A stretch of 63,159 bases of DNA, taken from Bacteriovoracaceae bacterium UBA7317 (GTDB taxonomy: Bacteria; Bdellovibrionota; Bacteriovoracia; Bacteriovoracales; Bacteriovoracaceae). The notes under the pieces were generated by a model. It had not been told where the DNA came from, made no database searches, and saw only the letters and a program-made list of their open reading frames with translations. The DNA is taken from assembly GCA_002474345.1 (NCBI GenBank), contig DKQD01000168.1:85033-148191 (forward strand), in the 5' to 3' direction. Position 1 is the first letter of the stretch. Each line of letters begins with the position of its first letter. The position numbers were made by a program, and so were the translations under genes. Positions 46,160-55,216 of the stretch are shown piece after piece.

Positions 46160-49100
46160 ATGTTTTTAAGTAAATTTCTTTTAAAAAGACCACTTGTTGT
46201 TAACCTTTTGACCTTGGTGATCCTCCTTCTGGGCATTCTTGTTCTGACAAGTGTTAACAGGGCGACTTACCCCGATGTCAATTTTGAGCTCATGATGGTG
46301 ACAACGGAGTATCCTGGCGCTTCCTCTGAGGATGTGGAAGTTAATGTTACAAATAAAATAGAGAAGAAGTTGGAAGAAGTGGATGGAATAGATCGGATCC
46401 GCTCTCTTTCATTGGAAAACCTCTCACTTGTCTATATCTGGCTTGATTTAAACGCATCTGACCCTCAAGCGATTAAAACCGATATTAGGAACGCCGTTGA
46501 CAGGGTCAGTGACCTCCCTTCAGAAGTAAGTTATAAACCGAGTATTGAAGAGTTCAAATCTGGAAACCTCCCACTTATGGAGATTGCCATTACTGGGGGA
46601 AAGGATGAACGCGAGAGAAGGCTAATAGCAGAGGCCCTTGAGGATAGAATCAAAGATCTTAGTGGTGTAGCAAGAATAACAAAAAATGGTTACAGAAAAA
46701 GGGAAATTAAGATAAAGGCCGACCCTAAAAAGTTGCGGCGGAAAAAAGTTTCTCTTGTGGAAATTGCCAAGGCCTTAAAAGAAAGAAATTTGAGGGTTTC
46801 TGGTGGAAATTTTTCTTCGCCAGGGTATTTAAAGAAGGTGATCACTTACTCAGAGTTTAAGGATATCGAGGACGTTAAAAACCTTATCATTCGTTCTAAC
46901 TACTCCGGCAGGCAAGTTTACTTAAAGGATGTTGCGGAGGTAACTGAAGGTTATCAAAAGGCAAAAGTTTTAACCAAAACAAACGGCTCGCCATCGATTA
47001 ATTTGGTTGTAAGGGCCCAAGCGAAAGCGGATATTATTGACCTGAGTGATGATATAGAAATGACTATTGAGGAGCTTAAAAAAGGCTTTCCCAAAGGTGT
47101 AAAGGCCCAAATCGTCAACAATATGTCTTATTATACGAATTCCCTTTTAAAAATTGTCCAAAATAATGCTCTTATCGGGGGGCTTTTTGTTATTATTTCA
47201 TTGGTCGTGTTTCTTTCCAAAAAGGTGGCCTTTTGGACAGCTTTTGGGATTCCTCTCTCTCTTCTCGGTGCCGTCATCTTTTTTCCAACTTTGGGTGTAA
47301 GCATTAATATTATCTCTTTGATTACAATGATCCTTGTTCTAGGCCTTCTTGTGGATGACGCTATTGTTGTTGCTGAAAATATAACGAGGCACCGAGAAAT
47401 GGGGAAAGAGCAGGTAAACGCCGCGATTGATGGCGTAAGAGAAATGTTTTGGCCCGTTACGACAACTATTATAACGACAATCCTCGCTTTTCTTCCCATG
47501 TTTTTCTTGTCTGGAATTCTAGGACGCTTTATTTACACTATTCCAGTCGTTGTTGTGGCGGCGCTCATCTTTTCTCTTTTTGAATGTACCTGTTTGTTGC
47601 CTGCTCATGTGGCCATGGGAAAGTCCACTGGTAAAGATGAAGAAGCCGCTTGGTGGACTCGCATAAAAAACCTTTATGAGAGGCTTTTAAAGGGCTTTTT
47701 AAAGAGGCGCTTTCTTACGATTCTTCTTTTTGTTGGCTTTTTAGGTTTTAGTGGGGTTTTGTTTAAAACCAAAATGACTTATGTTCTTTTCCCCTATAAT
47801 GATGTGGACTCACTTTTTGTCCTTGCTGAAATGCCGGAAGGGACTCCTCTTCAGACCACGTCTAAGAAAATGGAGGCCGTCGAAGCCTTTGTTTCTAAAG
47901 TGGCCGGTAAAGACTCATCTGGTTATATTACCACGATTGGTCACCATGACACAGATCCTTATGGGGCGACCGGAGGTCAAAAAGAAAACCATGCTTTGAT
48001 TACCCTTATTCTAAAGCCAGCGATTCAAAGGGGAAAGACGAGTGAAACAATTATGCGGGAGATTGAGAAGGGCCTTTTGGACCTAACCAAAAAACAAGGA
48101 TTCACAAAGCTATGGACCAAAAAGTATAAAGATGGCCCTCCTGTTGGAAGACCCGTCACACTAAGCGTGGTAACCAAGAATACGGAGTTAAGAAATAAAG
48201 TTTCGAAAGATATTTTTGACTTCCTTTCTAGTGTCAAAGGTGTTGTCGATCTTGAAAGTGATATGAAAGAGGGTCAAAACGAGCTTAGAATTATTCCGAA
48301 TTATTACAAGATGGGTCGCCTTGGAGTGACCGTTGAGACTGTGGCTCACACCTTAAGAGTTGCGTTTCAAGGGAGTGTTCCTACCAAGATTGTCCAAGAG
48401 GGAGAGGAGATAGATTTCAGATTGCAGATTTCAAAAAAGGGCTTTGAAGATGAAAGAGAAATCTTAAAAAAGGTTCAAGTGATGAACCAAAGAGGAAGGC
48501 TTTTAGATCTTTTACCGCTGGTAAAACTTCAAGAAGTAAGAGGTCAAACGATAATTCGTCACTATAATGGAAAACCCTCTGTGACAATTTCTTCAGACCT
48601 TAACGAAAAGGTTACAACCTCTAAAAAAGTTAAACAATTAATTCAAGAAAAATTCAAAGGTCAAATTGAAGGGACCCCAGGCCTTCAAGTTGTTTTTGGT
48701 GGAGAGGAGAAGGCGACAGAGGAGAGTATTCAAGACTTTATTATCGCTTTTCCGTTTTGCATTCTTGGAATCTACTTTGTGCTTGTCATCCTCTTTAATT
48801 CCCTTATTCAACCCTTTATTATTTTGGCAACAATACCTTTCGGTCTTGCTGGCGTTGTTATTTCTTTTTACGTTTTTAATTTACCTTTGAGCTTTCTAGG
48901 AATGATTGGCTCCCTTGGACTTGTTGGTATCATTGTTAATGATGGTCTCATTATGGTGAGCCACCTTAATCAGGTTTCAATGGGCCGAGAGTTAACTATG
49001 GAGCTTCTATTAAAAGGAGCGAAAGACCGTTTCAGGGCCGTTATGTTGACAACCGTCACAACTGTTCTAGGAATGGCCCCAACAATTTTTGGGATAGGAG

Positions 49101-49216
49101 GTTATGAACCCTTCTTGGTTCCGATTGTTTTAGCCGTTGCTGGTGGATTAGTTTTTGCGACGACATTAATTCTCATTTTTATCCCCGTTCTCTATTCATT
49201 TAAAATAAAGAAATAA
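46160..49216 (+). CDS. RND-family efflux permease
   Basis: The 1018-residue, 12-helix AcrB-like protein opens with FLLKRPLVVNLLTLVILLLG. The proton-relay helix 4 is LGLLVDDAIVVAEN (about residue 400), and the porter domain has the usual two repeats; the second membrane half begins FIIAFPFCILGIYFVLVILF. It would pump substrates out of the periplasm with proton influx as part of a tripartite system. No membrane-fusion or outer-membrane partner is adjacent, so those must be encoded elsewhere. It lies divergent from the START-domain gene. The ATG has only a weak ribosome site (AAAGG, 13 bases upstream). Confidence 0.92.
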   Translation: MFLSKFLLKRPLVVNLLTLVILLLGILVLTSVNRATYPDVNFELMMVTTEYPGASSEDVEVNVTNKIEKKLEEVDGIDRIRSLSLENLSLVYIWLDLNASDPQAIKTDIRNAVDRVSDLPSEVSYKPSIEEFKSGNLPLMEIAITGGKDERERRLIAEALEDRIKDLSGVARITKNGYRKREIKIKADPKKLRRKKVSLVEIAKALKERNLRVSGGNFSSPGYLKKVITYSEFKDIEDVKNLIIRSNYSGRQVYLKDVAEVTEGYQKAKVLTKTNGSPSINLVVRAQAKADIIDLSDDIEMTIEELKKGFPKGVKAQIVNNMSYYTNSLLKIVQNNALIGGLFVIISLVVFLSKKVAFWTAFGIPLSLLGAVIFFPTLGVSINIISLITMILVLGLLVDDAIVVAENITRHREMGKEQVNAAIDGVREMFWPVTTTIITTILAFLPMFFLSGILGRFIYTIPVVVVAALIFSLFECTCLLPAHVAMGKSTGKDEEAAWWTRIKNLYERLLKGFLKRRFLTILLFVGFLGFSGVLFKTKMTYVLFPYNDVDSLFVLAEMPEGTPLQTTSKKMEAVEAFVSKVAGKDSSGYITTIGHHDTDPYGATGGQKENHALITLILKPAIQRGKTSETIMREIEKGLLDLTKKQGFTKLWTKKYKDGPPVGRPVTLSVVTKNTELRNKVSKDIFDFLSSVKGVVDLESDMKEGQNELRIIPNYYKMGRLGVTVETVAHTLRVAFQGSVPTKIVQEGEEIDFRLQISKKGFEDEREILKKVQVMNQRGRLLDLLPLVKLQEVRGQTIIRHYNGKPSVTISSDLNEKVTTSKKVKQLIQEKFKGQIEGTPGLQVVFGGEEKATEESIQDFIIAFPFCILGIYFVLVILFNSLIQPFIILATIPFGLAGVVISFYVFNLPLSFLGMIGSLGLVGIIVNDGLIMVSHLNQVSMGRELTMELLLKGAKDRFRAVMLTTVTTVLGMAPTIFGIGGYEPFLVPIVLAVAGGLVFATTLILIFIPVLYSFKIKK

Positions 49217-49406
49217 GCTTTGGCCCTTTTATAGCGTGACCTTTTTTACTGCTTATCAATGTTATTTATTTTTTAATTTAAACAATGTGCAATAAATAAA
49301 GTTGTTTTTAGGCCCTCGTCAAAAAAAAATAATGTTACGTATAAATTTAGGGTTAAAATGAGGTTGCTTTTGTCTTTATTATAAGTCTTTCCCAGGAGTG
49401 CTTGAT

Positions 49407-49940
49407 ATGGATGAAAATCTTGATGAGGAAATGGAGATTATGGCAGAAAGGGATCAGGAGCCCAAGATACTGAACGCTGAAACCTTTTCAACACTTATTA
49501 AAGATGTCGTGCCCTTAAAAGGTGTTAGGTCATTAGGCCTTAAAACGACAATAGGGGAAGCGGTTGAAATAATGCAAAAAAATAAAATCGGTTCTGTTTT
49601 GATTACAGATGATGATGGCGTGCTTAAAGGGATTGTAACTGAGCGGGATATTTTAATGAAAGTGACTGGTCTTATAACGGATCTAAAAGGAACGGCCATC
49701 ACTCAAATAATGACAGCAGACCCGGTGACCCTTAAAGAAGACGATAAGGTTGCCTACGTTATGAACAATATGCATGTCGGGAGGTTTAGGCATGTTCCCA
49801 TTGTTGATGACGATGAAAAGCCAATAGGAATTGTTTCAATTAGAGATGTTGTGGACTTTATCCTTGATTATTTTCCAGAAGAAATTACGAATATTACCTC
49901 CGAACCTTTTAGAGGTGATAGCACTCGAGAAGGTGCGTAA
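49407..49940 (+). CDS. CBS-domain-pair protein
   Basis: This 177-residue protein has an acidic N-terminal tail and two CBS motifs: TIGEAVEIMQKNKIGSVLI...GIVTERDIL (about 55-110), then IMTADPVTL...VYVMNNMHVGRFRHVPIVD...GIVSIRDVV (about 120-165). Such pairs bind adenosine nucleotides or S-adenosyl compounds and regulate partners. Start ATG 49407 was chosen since AGGAG lies 8 bases upstream; a GTG three codons earlier overlaps that site. Encoded just before the 2-oxoacid oxidoreductase genes, so an energy-sensing link is possible but unproven. Confidence 0.88.
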   Translation: MDENLDEEMEIMAERDQEPKILNAETFSTLIKDVVPLKGVRSLGLKTTIGEAVEIMQKNKIGSVLITDDDGVLKGIVTERDILMKVTGLITDLKGTAITQIMTADPVTLKEDDKVAYVMNNMHVGRFRHVPIVDDDEKPIGIVSIRDVVDFILDYFPEEITNITSEPFRGDSTREGA

Positions 49941-49981
49941 GGAATTCCTTATCCTTTTTTTGTGACTTTTTTTGTCCACCC

Positions 49982-50003
49982 TCTTTTTCATTGATGAAAA
50001 AGA
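49982..50003. other. 9-bp hairpin upstream of the 2-oxoacid oxidoreductase operon
   Basis: TCTTTTTCA (49982-49990) and TGAAAAAGA (49995-50003) pair perfectly around TTGA. It begins 42 bp after the CBS gene stop and ends 46 bp before the next ATG. No T run follows on the plus strand, so it is an operator or 5' structure rather than a clean terminator. Confidence 0.35.
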
Positions 50004-50049
50004 AGATAAGATGCGGACCAAATAAAAAATAAAGAATAAAGGGTGATGA

Positions 50050-51912
50050 ATGGAAAAATTAGAGAGTGTGGTAATACGTTTTTCGGGCGACTCTGGTGAT
50101 GGGATGCAGCTGACGGGAACTCAGTTTTCTAATACTTCAGCGCTTATGGGAAATGACCTTTCAACTTTCCCAGATTTTCCTGCTGAAATTAGGGCCCCTC
50201 AAGGAACTGTCGCCGGAGTCTCTGGGTTCCAGGTTAATATTGGTTCCTCGGAAGTAAATACTCCTGGTGATGAACCAGATGTTCTTATTGCAATGAACCC
50301 CGCTGCTTTAAAGGCCAATATTGGTTCTTTAAAGAAGGGTGGGACTGTGATTGCGAACATCGATGCTTTTACAGATTCTAATTTTAAGAAGTGTGGTTAC
50401 GACAGCAACCCTCTAAAAACTCATGACATGGAAACTTATAAGGTTATTGAAGCAAATATTACTTCACAAACGTTAGAGGCCCTTAAAGATTCCGAAATTG
50501 ATAATAAATCCAAAGGTCGTTGTAAAAACTTTTATGCCTTGGGTATTACTTATTTTATGTTTGGAAGAGACTTAGAGCCAACCATTAAATGGGTTCAAGA
50601 AAAGTTTAAAAAGAGGCCTGACCTTGTTGATGCTAACGTAAAAGCTCTTAAAGCAGGTCGAAACTATGCTGAGACAATTGAAACTATCGTTTCAAATTAC
50701 GAAATACCAGCAGCTAAAATTTCTCCTGGAACTTACCGCCACATCAATGGAAACACAGCGACAGCCTGGGGATTAATGCAAGCAGCGGAAGCTGCTGACT
50801 TAAAATTATTTCTTGGAAGTTATCCTATAACGCCTGCTTCAGATATTCTCCACGAGCTATCGAGGCATAAAAACTTTGGAATAAAAACTTTTCAAGCCGA
50901 AGATGAAATTGCTGCTATTTCTTCTTCTATTGGTGCTTCTTTTGCCGGTGCCCTCAGCTTGACAACTAGTTCTGGTCCAGGGATAGCCCTAAAGGGTGAG
51001 GCTTTAGGTCTTGCCATGATTTATGAAATTCCCCTTGTCATCGTTAATATCCAGCGTGGGGGACCATCGACTGGCCTACCCACAAAAACTGAACAATCAG
51101 ATTTAAATCAGGCTTTTCACGGACGTAATGGAGATTGCCCTCTTATAATAGTCGCGGCTTCAAGGCCGAGTGATTGTTTTCACATGGCCTATGAGGCAGC
51201 AAGGTTAACGCTTGAACATATGACGCCTGTTATGCTTTTAACTGATGGTTATATTGCCAATGGCGCCGAGCCATGGAAACTTCCAGATCTTGAAAAAGAT
51301 TACAGCAAGATTAACTCAAAAGTGACGACATCTTCTTTGGAAGAAGATGGAAGTTACCTTCCTTATAAGAGGGATGAAAAGCTTGTAAGACCTTGGGCAA
51401 TACCAGGTACACCAGGGCACGAACACCGCTTGGGTGGGTTGGAGAAAGAGGATATTACAGGAAATGTTTGTTATGACCCCGAAAACCACCTTCATATGTC
51501 TAAAATAAGGGCCAAGAAAGTGGCGCTTGTAGCTGACAATATACCACTTCAGGAGATTGAGGGAGAAGACTCAGGTGACCTTCTCGTTGTGTCTTGGGGA
51601 GGGACTTATGGGGCGACCCATATGGCCGTTAGGCAACTCCAAAAAAAGGGTCGAAAAATTTCCCTTATGCATCTAAAGTATATTAATCCTCTGCCAAAAA
51701 ATGTTGGAGATCTTCTCAAAAAATTTAAACAGATTTTAGTTCCAGAGCTAAACATGGGGCAAATGGTGGATATACTCAATGCAAAATTTAAGTGTGATGC
51801 CATCGGGTATAATAAAGTCATGGGACTTCCTTTTAAAATTTCTGAGCTTGTGGAATCAATGGAAGGTTTAATGGATGGTAAAGGAATACAAAACCCTGCT
51901 GACTTCTCTTAA
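50050..51912 (+). CDS. korA: 2-oxoacid:ferredoxin oxidoreductase, fused gamma-alpha subunit (2-oxoglutarate type)
   Basis: In this 620-residue protein the gamma domain comes first (VVIRFSGDSGDGMQLTGTQF, FPAEIRAPQGTVAGVSGFQV), followed by the alpha/pyrimidine-binding domain (GSYPITPASDILHEL, FQAEDEIAAISSSIGASFAG, TSSGPGIALKGEALG, NIQRGGPSTGLPTKTEQSDL). This is the KorA-type fusion. With the next gene it forms the enzyme that decarboxylates a 2-oxoacid (probably 2-oxoglutarate) to the CoA ester and reduces ferredoxin. AAAGGG lies before the ATG. Separate delta (ferredoxin) and other subunits are not encoded here. Confidence 0.9.
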   Translation: MEKLESVVIRFSGDSGDGMQLTGTQFSNTSALMGNDLSTFPDFPAEIRAPQGTVAGVSGFQVNIGSSEVNTPGDEPDVLIAMNPAALKANIGSLKKGGTVIANIDAFTDSNFKKCGYDSNPLKTHDMETYKVIEANITSQTLEALKDSEIDNKSKGRCKNFYALGITYFMFGRDLEPTIKWVQEKFKKRPDLVDANVKALKAGRNYAETIETIVSNYEIPAAKISPGTYRHINGNTATAWGLMQAAEAADLKLFLGSYPITPASDILHELSRHKNFGIKTFQAEDEIAAISSSIGASFAGALSLTTSSGPGIALKGEALGLAMIYEIPLVIVNIQRGGPSTGLPTKTEQSDLNQAFHGRNGDCPLIIVAASRPSDCFHMAYEAARLTLEHMTPVMLLTDGYIANGAEPWKLPDLEKDYSKINSKVTTSSLEEDGSYLPYKRDEKLVRPWAIPGTPGHEHRLGGLEKEDITGNVCYDPENHLHMSKIRAKKVALVADNIPLQEIEGEDSGDLLVVSWGGTYGATHMAVRQLQKKGRKISLMHLKYINPLPKNVGDLLKKFKQILVPELNMGQMVDILNAKFKCDAIGYNKVMGLPFKISELVESMEGLMDGKGIQNPADFS

Positions 51913-51986
51913 AGACAGTTTAAGTGCGGATTTAATTGGGTTTTATTTTAAAAAAGAAAAAAAGACATTTTTGGAGGATAAAAAGA

Positions 51987-52997
51987 ATGAGTGAAAAACC
52001 GGTATATAAAAAGAAGGACTTTATTAGTGATCAGGAAGTCCGCTGGTGTCCAGGATGTGGTGACTATGCCATTTTGTCGTCTATTCAGATGGCAATGACT
52101 AAGCTAGGGAAGAAAAAAGAGGACATTGTTTTCATCTCTGGGATAGGCTGCTCTTCTCGGTTTCCCTACTATATGAATACATACGGGCTCCACACGATTC
52201 ACGGTCGTGCTCCGGCCGTCGCTACAGGTCTTAAGTTAACGAATCCAAACTTAGAGGTGTGGGTTATTACAGGAGATGGTGATGGACTTTCTATTGGAGG
52301 TAACCATCTCATTCATGCTTTAAGGCGTAATGTAAATTTAAATATCGTCCTTTTTAACAACGAGATATACGGTCTGACGAAAGGCCAATACTCACCAACA
52401 TCAAGTGTTGGTACTGTCACCAAGTCTACTCCCTTTGGGAGCATTGATGAGGCGTTCAACCCTGCGAATCTTTCTATAGGTGCCGGAGCAACTTTCTTTG
52501 GAAGAACTCTTGATACAGACCCTAAGCACATGATGGAAATTTGTAAACAAGCTTCCGAGCATCCTGGGGTTTCTATGATTGAAATCTTCCAGAACTGTGT
52601 CATTTTCAATGATAAAGTTCACGATGAATATACAAATAGGAAAACGAGAGATGAGACCACCGTCTTTTTAGAACACGGAAAGCCCCTTATCTTTAGCAAG
52701 GCAAAGAACAAGGGAATCCGTCTTAATGGCTTCACACCAGAAGTTGTTACAATTGGTGAAAATGGAGTTACTGAAGACGACCTTCTCGTTCACAATGAAA
52801 AAGATCCTACTCTTCCCCTTATCTATACTCAATTTAGAGGATTAGGTTTACCAGTACCTATGGGTGTCTTTAAAAAGGTTGAATTGCCGGTTTTTGAAGA
52901 CGCTGTTGTTGATCAAATGGATAAAGTTAAAGAAAAGAAAGGTGCAGGGAAAATGAGCGATCTCATCATGTCTGGAGAAACTTGGGAAGTTAAGTAA
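51987..52997 (+). CDS. korB: 2-oxoacid:ferredoxin oxidoreductase, beta subunit
   Basis: This 336-residue protein has the cluster Cys in WCPGCGDYAIL (two) and GIGCSSRFP, plus a fourth candidate in QNCVIFND. The thiamine-diphosphate motif is GDGDGLSIGGNHLIHALRRNVNL...NNEIYGLTKGQ. It carries TPP and the 4Fe-4S cluster of the oxidoreductase. ATG 51987 was preferred for its GGAGG site 9 bases upstream; a TTG 17 codons earlier lacks one. It lies 74 bp after korA on the same strand, forming an operon. Confidence 0.9.
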   Translation: MSEKPVYKKKDFISDQEVRWCPGCGDYAILSSIQMAMTKLGKKKEDIVFISGIGCSSRFPYYMNTYGLHTIHGRAPAVATGLKLTNPNLEVWVITGDGDGLSIGGNHLIHALRRNVNLNIVLFNNEIYGLTKGQYSPTSSVGTVTKSTPFGSIDEAFNPANLSIGAGATFFGRTLDTDPKHMMEICKQASEHPGVSMIEIFQNCVIFNDKVHDEYTNRKTRDETTVFLEHGKPLIFSKAKNKGIRLNGFTPEVVTIGENGVTEDDLLVHNEKDPTLPLIYTQFRGLGLPVPMGVFKKVELPVFEDAVVDQMDKVKEKKGAGKMSDLIMSGETWEVK

Positions 52998-53008
52998 AAT
53001 ATGCTCTG

Positions 53009-53050
53009 TTGACAAAAAACCTTCTTCCATAAATGATAAAACATCATTTA
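53009..53050 (+). promoter_or_regulatory. Promoter with an overlapping operator-like palindrome
   Basis: TTGACA (53009-53014) is a consensus -35. An 8-bp inverted repeat TAAATGAT/ATCATTTA (53030-53037 and 53043-53050, 5-base spacer) covers the region where the -10 box must lie. The layout suggests a regulator that blocks polymerase before the gene at 53102. Confidence 0.4.
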
Positions 53051-53101
53051 CATGGCTTTTGTCCCCATTAAAAAGGGGTAGCTTCGAGGAAGGAGGCTTT
53101 T

Positions 53102-53368
53102 GTGAATCCAGAGGGATTGTTGCGCAATTACGTTCAAAAGTTAGAAAAGCTTAAGTCCAAGAGCTTTTCCCCTGAAGAGTCAAACATGCATAGTAGATCG
53201 TGTATGATTTGTGGAACCAAAACAAAACTTCATACGATAAGTCGATTATTTGGTTTAGTTGAAATCGTGTGTACTGATTGCTTGCCTTATTTACCAACCA
53301 AAGAAGAGGTAGAGAAAGCCTCGCCCGGTTTAATGACGAGGCCTTATAGATCTAGTTTAACTAACTAA
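53102..53368 (+). CDS. Small protein with two CxxC motifs (zinc-ribbon-like)
   Basis: This 88-residue protein has a helical N-terminus (GLLRNYVQKLEKLKSK) followed by CMICGTKT and CTDCLPYL, 26 residues apart: a knuckle pair that could bind Zn. No signal peptide. GTG start with AAGGAGG about 6 bases upstream. It is transcribed from its own promoter, convergent with the pseudoazurin gene (2 bp between the stops). No family is recognised; a redox, zinc-sensing or RNA-binding role cannot be separated. Confidence 0.65.
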   Translation: MNPEGLLRNYVQKLEKLKSKSFSPEESNMHSRSCMICGTKTKLHTISRLFGLVEIVCTDCLPYLPTKEEVEKASPGLMTRPYRSSLTN

Positions 53369-53370
53369 AT

Positions 53371-53988
53371 TTACTTCGCTTCCAATTTTTCAAGTTTACT
53401 TTGTATGTCCTTAACCGCAGCTTTAAGGCCATCAACATCATTTTTGAGTTGGGCAAGACTTGCTTCAACTGAAGGAGCATCACCGGCTGCAGCTGAAGTT
53501 TCGACGCTCGCTGTTTTTCTGGCCTTTCCTTTTGGAGCATTGCTTTTTATTGTGGCCAAAATTTTAGGAAACCTTTTTTTAGCTTTTCCAATGAGTTTTA
53601 CTTTTGAAAAGGCTTCAATATTATGTGTATTTCCAACGACGACAGCCCCTACCATCCCCATAACCATATGAGGTTTACACTTTATTCCATGAATACCTTC
53701 AATATCAAACTTTTGTATGTGGTCTTTGCTTATTTTGCTTTTCCACTTCTTTACACCGGCAGGGGCAGAGCCTTTTTTGTCCATTGAGGCCACATTATGA
53801 CCTTTATCCACTGAAATAAACTTAACAGAGTCCCCTTTTTCAATAAAAACAACGGCAGGCTCAAAAACGTGAGGTTGTCCATTGCTATCCTTGTTAAGCA
53901 TTTTTACTTCAACAGTTTTACTCATTAGGTTTGCTGAAAAAAAGATTAAGCAAAATACAGACAAGCTCATAAGTTTCATTATTTTCAT
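53371..53988 (-). CDS. Pseudoazurin-like blue-copper protein with a helical C-terminal tail
   Basis: This 205-residue protein has a signal peptide (LMSLSVFCLIFFSANLMS). The type 1 copper ligands are readable: His in KGHNVASM, then Cys, His and Met in GIKCKPHMVMGM. The fold (VVFIEKGDSVKFI ... GAVVVGN) is pseudoazurin/plastocyanin. Pseudoazurins carry electrons in the periplasm. After the domain (about 140) comes a Lys/Ala linker and a predicted coiled coil (LAQLKNDVDGLKAAVKDIQ), absent from ordinary pseudoazurins, which may allow oligomerisation or docking. ATG with AAGGA. Confidence 0.82.
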   Translation of the reverse strand: MKIMKLMSLSVFCLIFFSANLMSKTVEVKMLNKDSNGQPHVFEPAVVFIEKGDSVKFISVDKGHNVASMDKKGSAPAGVKKWKSKISKDHIQKFDIEGIHGIKCKPHMVMGMVGAVVVGNTHNIEAFSKVKLIGKAKKRFPKILATIKSNAPKGKARKTASVETSAAAGDAPSVEASLAQLKNDVDGLKAAVKDIQSKLEKLEAK

Positions 53989-54325
53989 AATAATTCCTTT
54001 TTTTAATGGTTCTTAGAGGTTTCAAAAAGAAAAAGTAGTTGCTTCAACCAAAAACTTCTACCTGACTATTATATAAGATCAAACGGTGCCTTGGATCTAT
54101 ACGTAAAGGTTGCCTACGAAATGTTTAACAATTTTCTTTAAAAACCAATTAGAAGACAAAATTTTAAACGGAGGTTGAAGATAAATAATGCGATGCAGTG
54201 CTCGGGGATGTAAAAAAAATCAGGTCTTCTCACTCGCCTTGCACTAAGAGAGAAAACACATTAGAACGAAGAATCATTTTTAAGTTAAAAGAAGTTCATT
54301 TCATTCATTTTTATGGGGGAACGTT
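53989..54325. other. 337-bp divergent intergenic region, no assigned gene
   Basis: It should contain the promoters of the pseudoazurin gene (minus) and the agmatinase gene (plus). A 19-codon frame (54188-54247) reads MRCSARGCKKNQVFSLALH behind a GGAGG 13 bases away. It is too short and too far from its site to call a gene. No terminator or RNA gene is evident. Confidence 0.4.
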
Positions 54326-55216
54326 TTGGATCAACAAACTTTGTTTATGAGTTTTAAACCAACAAAAACTCTTAAAAAGAGGGGAACTCATTTAGTCGGG
54401 TTTGGCTTCGATGGAACGGCTTGTTTTAGAAAGGGAGCAAGGTTAGGGCCCTCTGCAATCAGGGAAGCTTCTTACGGAATTGAAACTTTTTCGCCTTATT
54501 TAAACCTTGACCTTGATGATACTGATAACCTTTATGATCTCGGTAACTTAGTCCTAGGGGACTCTACGGATCCTGAAGTAAAGTGGAAAAAGGGGAATCA
54601 AGAGCTCTCCAAACTTTGGGATAAAACAGACTTTAAAAAGGATAAAGTGAAGCTCCTCACCATTGGTGGTGAGCATTCCATTTCCTATGCACCCATAAAA
54701 AAATACCTTGAGGATTATTCAGACCTTCTTCTCATTCACTTGGATGCTCATGCCGACCTAAGAGATGGCTATGAAGGTTTTCATTACTCGCACGCTTCAA
54801 TTATTAGAAGGGCCCTTGATCACTTCGGAAATGACCATGACCTTGTCCAGTATGGCATCCGCTCTGGAACAAAAAGTGAATATAAATGGATGAGAGAGAA
54901 GGGAACTTTGCAGACATCTAAAGATGATTTTTTCAGCTATATAAGATCTATTCCTAATGAAAGACCTCTTTACTTAACTTTAGACTTAGATTATTTTGAC
55001 CCTTCCTATTTTCCTGGCACTGGAACACCTGAACCTGGTGGAGAAGACTTTCACTCTTTTATCAAGCTGATGAAAATCCTTCGAGGAAAGAATATCGTGG
55101 GGGCCGACGTTGTTGAGCTTGCTCCTGACCTTGATTCTTCTGGTAACAGTTCCGTCTTTGCGGCCAAGGTTGTAAGGGAAATAGGCCTTCTCCTAACTCA
55201 CAGTAAGTTAGATTGA
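54326..55216 (+). CDS. speB: Agmatinase / arginase-family ureohydrolase
   Basis: The 296-residue ureohydrolase has all manganese-site motifs: GGEHSIS, LIHLDAHADLRDGYEG and LTLDLDYFDPSYFPGTGTPEPGG. It hydrolyses agmatine to putrescine and urea; the neighbouring arginine decarboxylase makes agmatine the probable substrate rather than arginine. Start TTG 54326 with a GGGGGA site 5 bases upstream; ATG 54350 is less well supported. Its stop overlaps the start of the next gene (TTGA), so the two are translationally coupled. Confidence 0.88.
   Translation: MDQQTLFMSFKPTKTLKKRGTHLVGFGFDGTACFRKGARLGPSAIREASYGIETFSPYLNLDLDDTDNLYDLGNLVLGDSTDPEVKWKKGNQELSKLWDKTDFKKDKVKLLTIGGEHSISYAPIKKYLEDYSDLLLIHLDAHADLRDGYEGFHYSHASIIRRALDHFGNDHDLVQYGIRSGTKSEYKWMREKGTLQTSKDDFFSYIRSIPNERPLYLTLDLDYFDPSYFPGTGTPEPGGEDFHSFIKLMKILRGKNIVGADVVELAPDLDSSGNSSVFAAKVVREIGLLLTHSKLD

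Noticed and set aside
49937..49967. Palindrome TAAGGAATTCCTTA followed by T residues as terminator of the CBS gene
   Set aside because: The stem is only 5 bp with four A-T/T-A loop bases; too weak to list as a terminator.
54188..54247. 19-residue frame MRCSARGCKKNQVFSLALH upstream of the agmatinase gene, possible arginine leader peptide
   Set aside because: Only two Arg codons, the ribosome site is 13 bases away, and no attenuator hairpin pair or terminator follows.
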